From Methylobacterium jeotgali (GTDB taxonomy: Bacteria; Pseudomonadota; Alphaproteobacteria; Rhizobiales; Beijerinckiaceae), in assembly GCF_022179345.1 (NCBI RefSeq), contig NZ_BPQR01000034.1, positions 1 through 32,573 on the forward strand: a DNA stretch of 32,573 nt, written 5' to 3'. Each line of letters begins with the position of its first letter. Position 1 is the first letter of the stretch. The notes beneath the pieces are model-generated. The model did not search any database. It had not been told where the DNA came from and saw nothing but the letters and a program-made list of their open reading frames with translations. The position numbers and the translations under genes were made by a program. Of the stretch, positions 1 through 10,456 are shown in pieces.

Positions 1-76
1 GACGCGGAAGATCCGCGGCCGAGGCGACAGCGGCGGTGCCGATGAGAGCGGCGGAGGCGAGGAGGAGCTTTTTCAT
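1..76 (-). CDS. Exported outer-membrane-type protein, N-terminus only (cut by window edge)
   Basis: Reading the minus strand from the ATG at 76 gives 25 codons before the window ends. They start with MKK, continue with a run of Leu, Ala, Ile and Val, and reach an A-S-A-A-D stretch. This is a classic Sec signal peptide with likely cleavage after A-S-A, so the mature protein would begin near A-D-L-P. This pattern is typical of small beta-barrel outer-membrane proteins (Omp25/RopB-like) in Hyphomicrobiales, but the mature part is outside the window, so the family is only a guess. The purine-rich stretch just before the ATG (AGGGTAG) could be its ribosome binding site. Confidence 0.6.
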   Translation of the reverse strand, partial: MKKLLLASAALIGTAAVASAADLPR

Positions 77-479
77 GTCTACCCTGGGTGTGTCACTGGC
101 TGAGAGCCGGCGCGCTTGTAGGCTCCGGGAGTGAAAGGGTCTGTCGCATCGCTGCAACAAGTGGCGTCAGATAAGACCGATCTCGTCAACGAAGCGTGAA
201 GATCAGTTCCAGATGAACTTTCGCGAGCCAGCCATGTGCCGTCGCGCACATCGCGTTGCGCCCGGGGATCATGCTGCCGCGATCGTGAGCCGGGATGACA
301 CAATCCCGACGAATTCTGGGGTCGCGGGGCCGCACCTCGCACGGATCCTGCCAAAGGCTTCCACGTCCGGAAATTTATCTCGCGATGGCTGGGGACAAGC
401 CTGCGTTGCGTGCGCAAGCCCTCCTTAACCCTACCGATCCATGATCCGTCCGGGTAAGGGGTCGGACGGGACGAACGCC
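77..479. other. Divergent intergenic region without a convincing gene
   Basis: About 400 bases separate the exported-protein start on the minus strand from the small membrane-protein gene on the plus strand. Open frames exist on both strands but have no family features or good start signals, so I do not call them. Small inverted repeats are visible: AGTTC-N5-GAACT at 205-219, CGGGAT-N6-ATCCCG at 291-308 and TTGCG-TG-CGCAA at 406-417. Any of these could be an operator or could be chance. Promoters for both flanking genes should lie here, but I could not place them with confidence. Confidence 0.5.
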
Positions 480-740
480 ATGGCGGACACGCAAGTCGGT
501 CGGGACGTGGACGAGGCGACGCCGCTCCTGCGGACGCGGGGCGTGCGCCGTTCCCTTCTGATCGGCACGCTCACTCTTCTTGCCGGCACCGCCGCCGTCC
601 ATGTCCTGTCGCGCCCGTCCGCGAGGCCGCAGGCCGCCGTCGCGGCGCTGGCGGATCCCCTCACCACCGGCTCGATCGGCGGAGCCGCCGGCGCGACCCG
701 GCTCGACCCCTGCGAGCTGCTGCGCCCGCGCCAGCCCTAA
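480..740 (+). CDS. Small hypothetical protein with one membrane segment
   Basis: An 86-residue protein that I do not recognise. A charged N-terminus (about 24 residues) is followed by one hydrophobic stretch at roughly residues 25-43, rich in Leu, Thr, Gly and Ala, then an Ala/Pro-rich tail ending with a single Cys in D-P-C-E-L-L. It looks like a single-pass inner-membrane protein, or one with an uncleaved signal anchor, and a tail in the periplasm. I chose the ATG at 480 over the in-frame ATG at 441 because GGGTCGGACGGGA upstream of 480 is the better, though weak, ribosome binding site. Shadow frames on the other strand overlap it, so it could be spurious. Confidence 0.45.
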   Translation: MADTQVGRDVDEATPLLRTRGVRRSLLIGTLTLLAGTAAVHVLSRPSARPQAAVAALADPLTTGSIGGAAGATRLDPCELLRPRQP

Positions 741-758
741 GGGTTGTCCAGGCCGCGA

Positions 759-787
759 TTGACATGACGATCCAAGGCTCTAAGTGT
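759..787 (+). promoter_or_regulatory. Possible sigma70-type promoter upstream of the DEAD-box helicase
   Basis: A perfect TTGACA lies at 759-764. TAAGTG at 781-786, 16 bases downstream, is a weak match to the -10 consensus. The site is about 120 bases upstream of the helicase start in the only gap before that gene. Base match and position are the only evidence. Confidence 0.3.
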
Positions 788-906
788 GCCCGCGCCCGCA
801 TGCGCGGCGGGCTCCTTGGACGAGACAGCCGTTGTCGCCGCTGCCGCGATGCTCTCCTCCGCGCCGGCCCCGGCCCTCACGCGCGCATCGAATTGACTGA
901 TTGGAC

Positions 907-2433
<1,527 letters not shown>

Positions 2434-2539
2434 AAGGCCTCGCTTAAGACTCCGTCCACTAAGGCGGCCTCATGATGCGCGCGGGCGGGATTAGAGAGCG
2501 CATCAGACGCTTTCCCCCCGAGCGACGGTTGGGGGTTCT

Positions 2540-3595
2540 ATGAGAGGACCGGGGGTAGAGGATCGGGAGCGGAGCTTCGCGCTCGCGCACCGGGCCAACG
2601 AGCTGATGCGCGACTACGGACCCTCGGCCCGGCCGCGCGCCTATGCCGTGTGGTACTCCTACGTCGTCGGCGACACGCCCCACCTCAACGATGCCGTCAA
2701 GCGCCTGACGGCCGAAGGCGGCGGCCTGACCGATGCCGACGTGGACGCCCTCTACGAGACGCATATCGACAGCCGCCGTCTGGCCACCGCCGCCGAGCAC
2801 ATGACCGCCGGCCTGCTCGGCGAGATCGAGGGCATCACCGAGACGCTCGACCTCTCGCTGGGCAGCGCCACGCAGTACGGCGAGTCGCTCAAGGCGTTCA
2901 CCGACAACCTCGCCGAGGCCGCCCTGAACCGCGCCCGGCTGCGCGAACTCGTCAACGCCCTCGTGGCGACCACCCGCCAGGTCACCGCGGACAACCGGAT
3001 CCTCGAAGGGCGGATGCGCGACAGCCGCAAGGAGATCGAGGGCCTGCGCGAGACCCTTGAGGCGACGCGGGTCGAGAGCCTCACGGATACCCTCACGGGG
3101 CTCGCGAACCGCAAGCATTTCGAGGATGCGCTCACGCGTGGGATCGCGGCGGCCACGGCCGCCAGCCCGTTCAGCCTCGTCGTCCTCGACATCGACTTCT
3201 TCAAGCGCTTCAACGACCTGTACGGCCATCTCACCGGCGATCAGGTGCTGCGGCTCGTGGCGATCGTCCTGCGCGAGCACGTACGCGCACCGGCCTTTCC
3301 CGCCCGGTTCGGCGGCGAGGAGTTCGGGATCATCCTGCCCGGCACGGGAATCGCCGAGGCGGTGAAGATCGCCGAGCGAGTGCGCGTGGGCGTGATGGGC
3401 CGCGACCTCGTGAAACGCTCGACCGGCGAGTCGCTCGGCAAGATCACGGTCTCGCTCGGCGTCGCCACCCTGCGGGCGGGCGACACGCCGGCCTCGCTCC
3501 TGGAGCGCGCCGACATGCTGATGCTGGCCGCCAAGCGCCAGGGCCGCAACCGCTGCTTCGACGACGCCAGCGCCGGTATCGCGCGGGTCGCCTGA
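2540..3595 (+). CDS. Diguanylate cyclase (GGEEF) with unknown N-terminal domain
   Basis: A 351-residue protein predicted to make cyclic di-GMP from two GTP. The C-terminal GGDEF domain begins near residue 180 (D-T-L-T-G-L-A-N-R), has the D-I-D-F-F-K metal/GTP motif near 217-222 and an intact GGEEF active site at 258-262. The allosteric I-site, R-x-x-D five residues before GGEEF in proteins such as PleD, reads R-A-P-A at 249-252, so product inhibition through this site is probably lost. The first 110 residues are mostly helical and match no sensor I recognise. Residues 110-178 look coiled-coil-like and probably dimerise the enzyme. There is no signal peptide or membrane span, so it should be cytoplasmic. 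It stands alone, 106 bases after the helicase gene. Confidence 0.93.
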   Translation: MRGPGVEDRERSFALAHRANELMRDYGPSARPRAYAVWYSYVVGDTPHLNDAVKRLTAEGGGLTDADVDALYETHIDSRRLATAAEHMTAGLLGEIEGITETLDLSLGSATQYGESLKAFTDNLAEAALNRARLRELVNALVATTRQVTADNRILEGRMRDSRKEIEGLRETLEATRVESLTDTLTGLANRKHFEDALTRGIAAATAASPFSLVVLDIDFFKRFNDLYGHLTGDQVLRLVAIVLREHVRAPAFPARFGGEEFGIILPGTGIAEAVKIAERVRVGVMGRDLVKRSTGESLGKITVSLGVATLRAGDTPASLLERADMLMLAAKRQGRNRCFDDASAGIARVA

Positions 3596-3611
3596 GGCGA
3601 AGCGCCGGGGC

Positions 3612-3986
3612 TCAGGCCGAGGCGTGCAGCGCTTCGGGGTTCGCCGGCGTGATCGCGACGGATTCGCCGCAGCCGCAGGCCGAGGTCTGGTTCGGGTTGT
3701 TGAACACGAACTGTGAGGCGAGCTTCGTCGTCTGGAAGTCCATCTGCGTGCCGATGAGGAACAGCACCGCCTTCGGGTCGATGAAGACGGTCACGCCCTT
3801 GTCCTCCACGGCATCCTCGCCGGGGTTGCGCGCCTCTGCATACTCCATCGTGTAGGACATGCCGGCGCAGCCGCCGTTCTTCACGCCGACCCGAAGGCCG
3901 GCGATCGGCCGGTCGGCATCCGCCATGATGGACTTGATCCGCGCCGCCGCCGCATCGGTCAGCGACATCACCTTGAAGCCTGACAT
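3612..3986 (-). CDS. sufA: SufA/HesB-family A-type iron-sulfur carrier
   Basis: A 124-residue A-type carrier that accepts an Fe-S cluster from the SufBCD scaffold and passes it to target proteins. The three conserved cysteines are visible: Cys40 in G-G-C-A-G-M, and Cys104 and Cys106 in the C-G-C-G motif near the C-terminus. Length and motif spacing fit the family. The start is supported by an AGGAGA ribosome binding site 6-7 bases before the ATG. In related genomes this gene usually ends the suf operon just after sufT. Here a Uma2 gene on the opposite strand lies between them, so sufA probably needs its own promoter in 3987-4131. ErpA or IscA cannot be ruled out by motif alone; the location favours SufA. 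Confidence 0.93.
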   Translation of the reverse strand: MSGFKVMSLTDAAAARIKSIMADADRPIAGLRVGVKNGGCAGMSYTMEYAEARNPGEDAVEDKGVTVFIDPKAVLFLIGTQMDFQTTKLASQFVFNNPNQTSACGCGESVAITPANPEALHASA

Positions 3987-4131
3987 CGTTCTCTCCTGCC
4001 TCCGGGTTCAAGGCCCGGGCGGGTGAGGGTTCCTGTACGCCTTAAAGATAAGCATCCGCCGCTTCGGGGTCTACCGCGAGAGAGGCGCAGGGCCGTCCTT
4101 CGTGATAGGCTCGCGCGATCAGGAGGTCGCC

Positions 4132-4719
4132 GTGGCCGAACCCGCAGCGCGGCACATGACGCCGGAAGAGTTCTTCCAGTGGCAGCTCGGTCAGGACGGG
4201 CTCTACGAGCTGGTCGACGGCGTGCCCGTGCCGCACGTGAAGATGATGACCGGTGCGAGCGCGCAGCACGACCGGGCCACTGTCAACATCATCGCGGCGC
4301 TGCATCCGCAGCTCAGGGGCAGCGGCTGCCGCCCGACCACCGATGACATCGCGTTGCGCACCAGCATCGCGACGCTGCGACGTCCGGACATCACGGTGGA
4401 GTGCGGCGAACTGGTGCGCGACACCTACGAGAACCGCTCGCCCCGCCTCGTCGTCGAGGTGCTGTCGCCGTCCACGAGCAGCGTGGACCGGTTCCGCAAG
4501 CTCGACGAGTATCGCCGTCACCCCAGCCTGCGCTGCATCATGCTGGTCGAGACCCGCTTCCCGAGCGTCCTCCTCTACCGGCGTGTGGGAGAAATCTGGG
4601 AGGCCGAGACCTACGAGGCGATGACCGACGCCGTCGACCTGCCCGAGATCGGCGCGCGCCTCGCGCTCGCCGACATCTACGACGACGTGGCGTTCGAGGC
4701 CGGGCGCGCGCCGGCCTGA
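4132..4719 (+). CDS. Uma2-family (DUF820) putative nuclease
   Basis: A 195-residue protein of the Uma2/DUF820 group, a PD-(D/E)xK nuclease-like fold of mostly unknown role. Visible hallmarks are M-T-x-E-E-F near the N-terminus, L-Y-E-L-V-D-G near 24-30, R-P-D at 84-86, V-V-E-V-L-S-P-S-T near 107-115 and a Lys in the R-K-L-D-E-Y segment near 123, which together form the expected acidic/Lys active site. I chose GTG at 4132 because a perfect AGGAGG lies at 4121-4126, five bases upstream; the longer GTG at 4102 has no such site. The gene runs against the suf genes and sits between sufA and sufT, so it looks inserted into the cluster. It ends 11 bases from the sufT stop. Confidence 0.85.
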   Translation: MAEPAARHMTPEEFFQWQLGQDGLYELVDGVPVPHVKMMTGASAQHDRATVNIIAALHPQLRGSGCRPTTDDIALRTSIATLRRPDITVECGELVRDTYENRSPRLVVEVLSPSTSSVDRFRKLDEYRRHPSLRCIMLVETRFPSVLLYRRVGEIWEAETYEAMTDAVDLPEIGARLALADIYDDVAFEAGRAPA

Positions 4720-4730
4720 CCGCATCGCCC

Positions 4731-5111
4731 TCACCACATGTCGAGGGCGACGCGGGCCTCGTCGGACATGCGGCTCTGGTCCCACGGCGGGTCGAACACC
4801 ATCGTCACGGCGCAGGACTGGACGCCCGGCACCGCGGCGACCGCGTTCTCCACCCAGCCCGGCATCTCGCCGGCGACGGGACAGCCCGGGGCGGTCAGCG
4901 TCATGTCGATGGCGACCTTGCGGTCGTCGTCGATGTCGACCTTGTAGATCAGGCCGAGCTCGTAGATGTCGGCCGGGATCTCCGGATCGTAGACGGATTT
5001 CAGCGCCACCACGATGGCGTCGGTGAGCCGGTCGAGCTCCTCGGGCGGGATCGCCGAGGTGCCCGCGACGGTGGGGGCGTTGGAGCCGCCGGTGATGCTG
5101 GCGTCGGACAT
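4731..5111 (-). CDS. sufT: SufT, MIP18/DUF59-family Fe-S assembly protein
   Basis: A 126-residue DUF59 protein that helps Fe-S cluster maturation or carriage in SUF-type systems. The family core is clear: D-A-I-V-x-A-L-K-x-V-Y-D-P-E-I-P near residues 31-46, Y-E-L-G-L-I-Y near 50-56, and T-A-P-G-C-P with the conserved Cys77, followed by the W-x-x-x-x-V helix and an F-D-P-P-W-D motif. A short flexible leader of about 20 residues precedes the domain. It starts nine bases after the sufS stop, so it is almost certainly co-transcribed with it. A PaaD-like role is the alternative for this fold, but the neighbours settle it. Confidence 0.93.
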   Translation of the reverse strand: MSDASITGGSNAPTVAGTSAIPPEELDRLTDAIVVALKSVYDPEIPADIYELGLIYKVDIDDDRKVAIDMTLTAPGCPVAGEMPGWVENAVAAVPGVQSCAVTMVFDPPWDQSRMSDEARVALDMW

Positions 5112-5120
5112 GGTGCTACC

Positions 5121-6365
5121 TCAGGAGAACATCATCTCGGCCTTGGCCAGCGCCTCGGCCAGGGCGTCGATCTCGGCATGGGTGTTGTAGAGCCCGAACG
5201 AGGCCCGGCAGGTGGAGGTCACGCCGAAGCGCGAGAGCAGCGGCATCGCGCAGTGGGTGCCCGCGCGGACGGCGACGCCGTGCCGGTCGATCACGGTCGC
5301 GATGTCGTGGGCATGCGCGCCCTTCATCTCGAAGGCGATGACGCCGCCCTTGTGCTTGGCTGTGCCGATGAGGCGCACGGAGTTCATGGCGCGGAGCCGC
5401 TCCAGGGCGTAGGCGGTGAGGTCCGCCTCGTGGGCGGCGATCGCCTCGCGGCCGAGGCCCATCATGAACTCCAGCGCCGCGCCCAAGCCCACCGCCTCGA
5501 CGATGGCCGGGGTGCCGGCCTCGAAGCGGTGGGGCGGGTCGTTGTAGGTGATCGCGTCCTCGGAGACGGTGCGGATCATCTCGCCGCCGCCCTGGTAGGG
5601 GGGCAGCCGCTCCAGCCACTCGCGCTTCCCGTAGAGCACGCCGATGCCGGTCGGCCCGTAGACCTTGTGGCCGGTGAAGACGAAGAAGTCGCAGTCGAGC
5701 GCCTTCACGTCGACGGGGCGGTGCACGGCGCTCTGCGCGCCGTCGAGGAGAACGGGCACGCCGTGGGCGTGGGCGATGCGCACGATCTCCTCGGCCGGCG
5801 TCACCGTGCCGAGCACGTTCGACATGTGCGTGATCGCCACCATCCTCGTCCGCGCAGAGAAGAGCTTTTCGTACTCCTCGACGAGGAAGTTGCCCTCGTC
5901 GTCCACCGGCGCCCACTTGATCACCGCACCGCGCCGCTCGCGCAAAAAGTGCCAGGGCACGATGTTGGAGTGGTGCTCCATGATCGAGAGGATGATCTCG
6001 TCGCCCTCCCCGATCAGCCCGGCCCAGCCCATCGAGGAGGCGACGAGGTTGTAGGCCTCCGTCGCGTTGCGGGTGAAGATGATCTCGTCGGTGGATTCCG
6101 CGTTGAGGAACTGGCGCGTCGTCTCGCGGGCGCCCTCGAAGCCCTCCGTGGCGGCGTTGGCCATGAAGTGCAGGCCCCGGTGCACGTTGGCGTAGGCGCC
6201 CTCCATGCAGCCGACCATGGCGTCGATCACCGCCTTCGGCTTCTGCGCCGAGGCGGCGTTGTCGAGATAGACTAGCGGCTTACCGTAGACCGTCTTCGAC
6301 AGGATCGGGAATTCCCGGCGGATCGCCTCGACGTCGTAGCCGGGGGGGAGGACGGGTGCGTTCAT
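5121..6365 (-). CDS. sufS: SufS-type cysteine desulfurase
   Basis: A 414-residue PLP enzyme of the group II (SufS/CsdA) type that takes sulfur from cysteine for Fe-S assembly. The PLP lysine lies in the F-T-G-H-K-V-Y-G motif, with the D-G-A-Q-S motif before it. The catalytic Cys372 sits in R-A-G-T-H-C, the short-loop form typical of SufS. The ATG at 6365 starts the usual M-N-A-P...Y-D-V-E-x-I-R-R-E-F-P N-terminus; upstream in-frame codons lie in the repeat element and are not coding. SufS enzymes normally need a SufE or SufU sulfur acceptor, and none is in this window. It is the sixth gene of the minus-strand suf operon. Confidence 0.97.
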   Translation of the reverse strand: MNAPVLPPGYDVEAIRREFPILSKTVYGKPLVYLDNAASAQKPKAVIDAMVGCMEGAYANVHRGLHFMANAATEGFEGARETTRQFLNAESTDEIIFTRNATEAYNLVASSMGWAGLIGEGDEIILSIMEHHSNIVPWHFLRERRGAVIKWAPVDDEGNFLVEEYEKLFSARTRMVAITHMSNVLGTVTPAEEIVRIAHAHGVPVLLDGAQSAVHRPVDVKALDCDFFVFTGHKVYGPTGIGVLYGKREWLERLPPYQGGGEMIRTVSEDAITYNDPPHRFEAGTPAIVEAVGLGAALEFMMGLGREAIAAHEADLTAYALERLRAMNSVRLIGTAKHKGGVIAFEMKGAHAHDIATVIDRHGVAVRAGTHCAMPLLSRFGVTSTCRASFGLYNTHAEIDALAEALAKAEMMFS

Positions 6366-6383
6366 CGGGTTACGCTCGCGGAT

Positions 6384-6560
6384 CTCCCTCCCCCTCTGCG
6401 GGGAAGGGTGGCCCTTGCCTCGGCAGGGGTCGGGAGAGGGGAGCGGCAGTGCAGACAGGGGCAATGCCCTGCACATCCGCTCCGCTCGGTTCTGAAGCGG
6501 TGTCCCCTCTCCCGCCTCGCTTCGTTCGGCACCCTCCCCCCGCAGAGGGGGGAGGGTCGG
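6384..6560. repeat. Long imperfect palindromic element between sufD and sufS
   Basis: This stretch fills nearly all of the sufD-sufS gap. The left arm (6384-6442) and right arm (6503-6560) are inverted copies. CCCCTCTGCGGGG-type sequence at the outer ends and CGGGAGAGGGGA (6431-6442) against TCCCCTCTCCCG (6503-6514) pair well, while the middle of each arm has diverged. Inside lies a second inverted repeat: AGCGG-CA-GTGCAG (6442-6454) against CTGCAC-AT-CCGCT (6469-6481). The whole could fold into one long hairpin in the suf mRNA. It resembles the dispersed GC-rich palindromic repeats of alphaproteobacterial chromosomes, but only one copy is in this window. Confidence 0.75.
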
Positions 6561-6564
6561 GCGT

Positions 6565-7887
6565 TCAGTGTCGCGCCTTCAGCCACGCCTCGATCGTACC
6601 GATCAGCGCCGCGCGGGCGTCTTCGTGCGTCACGGCCTCGATCGCCTCGCCGACGAAGGCCTGCACGAGCAGGCTCTCGGCCTCGGCCTTCGGCAGGCCG
6701 CGGGCGCGGAGATAGAAGAGCAGCTCCTCGTCCGGCGCGCCGCAGGTGGCGCCGTGGCCGCAGGCGACGTCGTCGGCGAAGATCTCGAGCTCGGGCTTGT
6801 TCATCATCTGCCCCTCGTCGGAGAGGAGCAGACAGTCGGACTTCATCTTGCCGTCGGTCTGCTGGGCGACCTGGCGGACGATGATCTTGCCCTGGAACAC
6901 GCCGGTCGAGTCGCCGTCGATGACCGTCTTGAACATCTCCCGGCTGACGCCGCCGACCGCGGCGTGATCGGCGAGCAGCGTCGAGTCGGCGAGGCGGCCG
7001 TGGCCGAGCATCGCCGCGCCGTTGACGACCGCCGTCGCCTCCTCCCCTGCGAAGTGCAGGTAGAGCTGGTGGCGGGAGAGCACCGCGCCGGTCACGAGGT
7101 TCACGGTCTCGATATGCGAGGCGGCGCCGAGCCGGGCCGACAGGGTCGAGAGCGCGATGGCCGCATCGCCCTCGGCGTTCAGCCGGGTGTGGCGGAAGGC
7201 GGCGCCGTCGGCGATCGTCACGTCGAGGGCGTCGTTCGGCTGGTAGGCGACGCCGTCCGGCCCCTCGTGGCTCTCCAGCACCGTCAGCTCGGCGCCCTCG
7301 GCGAGCGCGACGAGGACGCGGGTCGCCGTCGAGAAGGCGTTGCCGCCGGTGCCGACGAAGCGCAGGTGCAGCGGCGTCTCGACCTTGGCGCCGGCCTCGA
7401 CGGAGATCAGCGCGCCGTCGGCCATGAAGGCGGCGTTGAGCTGGTAGACCGGGTTCTCCCGCGCCTGCGCCACGGGCGCGAGGCTCTTCAAGAGCGGATC
7501 GCCCGCGGAGAGCGCGGCCGAGAGCGTCCTCACGCTGACGCCTGCCGGCACGCGCGCGAGGTCCGACAGGGCCTCGATCAGGTGGCCGTTGACGAAGGTG
7601 AGTCGCACGGCCTCGATGCCGGAAAAGCCCTTCGCCGCCTCGGATGCGCTCCGCGCGATCTCGGCGGAGGGTGTCTCCGCCGGCGGGGCGGCGTCGGTGA
7701 TGGCGGCGCGCAGGTCCGTGTACTTGAAGGCCTCGACCCGCCGGCTCGGCAGGCCGGTGGCCTCGAAGAACTTGAACGCCTCCTCGCGGGCGATCTTCTC
7801 CTCGGTGGCAAAGCTCGCCCGAGCGGTCTCGAACAGCTTCGAGAGGCCGGTCTCGGCGTTGGTGCGGAGGTTGGCGATGTCGGCCAT
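6565..7887 (-). CDS. sufD: SufD, SufBCD scaffold subunit
   Basis: A 440-residue SufD that pairs with SufB and the SufC ATPase to form the scaffold on which Fe-S clusters are built. The N-terminal helical part has the conserved P-S-R-R-x-E-x-F-K-Y-T-D segment near residues 48-59. The C-terminal beta-helix core ends with G-K-I-I-V and Q-Q-T-D-G-K-M-x-S-D-x-L-L-L-S, N-K-P-E-L-E-I-F-A-D-D-V-x-C-x-H-G-A-T, then the L-L-F-Y-L-R-x-R-G-L motif, all standard for the SufBD family. The ATG is three bases beyond the sufC stop and a GAGGCGG site overlaps the end of sufC, so the two are translationally close. No defects seen. Confidence 0.96.
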   Translation of the reverse strand: MADIANLRTNAETGLSKLFETARASFATEEKIAREEAFKFFEATGLPSRRVEAFKYTDLRAAITDAAPPAETPSAEIARSASEAAKGFSGIEAVRLTFVNGHLIEALSDLARVPAGVSVRTLSAALSAGDPLLKSLAPVAQARENPVYQLNAAFMADGALISVEAGAKVETPLHLRFVGTGGNAFSTATRVLVALAEGAELTVLESHEGPDGVAYQPNDALDVTIADGAAFRHTRLNAEGDAAIALSTLSARLGAASHIETVNLVTGAVLSRHQLYLHFAGEEATAVVNGAAMLGHGRLADSTLLADHAAVGGVSREMFKTVIDGDSTGVFQGKIIVRQVAQQTDGKMKSDCLLLSDEGQMMNKPELEIFADDVACGHGATCGAPDEELLFYLRARGLPKAEAESLLVQAFVGEAIEAVTHEDARAALIGTIEAWLKARH

Positions 7888-7890
7888 GGC

Positions 7891-8643
7891 TCAGGCCGCC
7901 TCGCTGGTGCGGTACTCGGCGTAGCCGGAGGCCTCGAGCTCGAGCGCCAGCTCTTTGCCGCCGGTCTTCACGATGCGGCCCTTCGACATGACGTGCACGG
8001 TGTCGGGCACGATGTGGTTGAGGAGCCGCTGGTAGTGGGTGATGACGAGGAAGGAGCGCCCCTGCGCCCTGAGCGCGTTCACGCCCTCGGAGACGATGCG
8101 CAGCGCGTCGATGTCGAGGCCGGAATCGGTCTCGTCGAGGACGCAGAACTTCGGCTGGAGCAGCGCCATCTGGAGGATCTCCATGCGCTTCTTCTCGCCG
8201 CCCGAGAAGCCGACGTTCAGCGCCCGCTTGAGCATCTCCTTGTTGATCTCGAGCTTGTCTGCGGCCCCGTTCACGGCGCGCATGAAGTCCGGCGTCGAGA
8301 GCTCGTCCTCGCCGCGCGCCCGGCGCTGCGCGTTCAGGCAGGCCTTCAGGAAGGTCATGGTGCCGACGCCGGGGATCTCCAGCGGGTACTGGAAAGCGAG
8401 GAAGACGCCGGCGGCGGCCCGGGCGTCGGGGTCCATCTCCAGCAGGTTCTCGCCGTCGAGCAGGATCTCGCCGTCGAGGACCTCGTAGTCCTCCTTGCCG
8501 GCGATGACGTAGGAGAGCGTCGACTTGCCGGAGCCGTTCGGCCCCATGATCGCGGCGACCTCGCCGTCCTTCACGGTGAGGTCGAGGCCGTTGAGGATGC
8601 GGTTGTCCTCGATCTGCACGACGAGGTTCTTGATCTCGAGCAT
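7891..8643 (-). CDS. sufC: SufC, Fe-S assembly ABC-type ATPase
   Basis: A 250-residue cytoplasmic ABC ATPase that drives the SufB-SufD scaffold. Walker A is GPNGSGKST at about residues 34-42, the signature is F-S-G-G-E-K-K-R, and Walker B is [12 protein letters not shown], the SufC-specific form with Asp-Glu-Thr-Asp. The H-loop lies in V-I-T-H-Y-Q-R-L-L. Length is normal for SufC. It starts 15 bases after the stop of the small Cys-rich gene that separates it from sufB. Confidence 0.97.
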   Translation of the reverse strand: MLEIKNLVVQIEDNRILNGLDLTVKDGEVAAIMGPNGSGKSTLSYVIAGKEDYEVLDGEILLDGENLLEMDPDARAAAGVFLAFQYPLEIPGVGTMTFLKACLNAQRRARGEDELSTPDFMRAVNGAADKLEINKEMLKRALNVGFSGGEKKRMEILQMALLQPKFCVLDETDSGLDIDALRIVSEGVNALRAQGRSFLVITHYQRLLNHIVPDTVHVMSKGRIVKTGGKELALELEASGYAEYRTSEAA

Positions 8644-8658
8644 CTTAGTCCAAGTCCT

Positions 8659-8904
8659 TCAAAACCAAAGCTGATGCATCGCCCGCAGGAAGACGGCGTT
8701 TCCGACCGGATATCCGGACATCTCGCCGATCACCGCGTCGACGCCGCACCGGGGGCACAGGGCGGTCGAGTCGTCGTCGATCCACTCCACGACCTCATCC
8801 GGTGCGAACGTTTCGAGGCAGTAGAAGCAGCCGCAAAGCGGGCTGCTCCTCACCTCGTCGCCGTGCCGAAAGCTGTGCCTGTGGGCCGCCTTCAGCACGT
8901 TCAC
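8659..8904 (-). CDS. Small Cys-rich zinc-ribbon-like protein inside the suf operon
   Basis: An 81-residue protein in a frame that begins just after sufB. The start I choose is GTG at 8904, giving M-N-V-L-K-A-A-H-R-H; an ATG nearby is out of frame. Five cysteines are arranged as C-G-C-F-Y-C (residues 24, 26, 29) and C-P-R-C (50, 53), a pattern suited to binding zinc or another metal. The protein ends A-M-H-Q-L-W-F. I recall widespread bacterial proteins with the same sequence pattern, named only as cytoplasmic protein, so function is unknown. Its place between sufB and sufC in the same direction means it is co-transcribed with the Fe-S scaffold genes. The ribosome binding site is weak, suggesting coupling to sufB translation. 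Confidence 0.82.
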   Translation of the reverse strand: MNVLKAAHRHSFRHGDEVRSSPLCGCFYCLETFAPDEVVEWIDDDSTALCPRCGVDAVIGEMSGYPVGNAVFLRAMHQLWF

Positions 8905-8918
8905 GTCATAGATCGTCG

Positions 8919-10388
<1,470 letters not shown>

Positions 10389-10456
10389 GGGCTTCTCCTG
10401 GCCGTCGCCGGCTTCAAGGGCCGGGATGATGAAGGATTGGCGCGGGGTCGCGGCTC

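Noticed and set aside
79..417. 112-codon minus-strand frame upstream of the exported-protein gene
   Set aside because: No ribosome binding site, no recognisable features, and it would occupy the presumed promoter of the gene that begins at 76.
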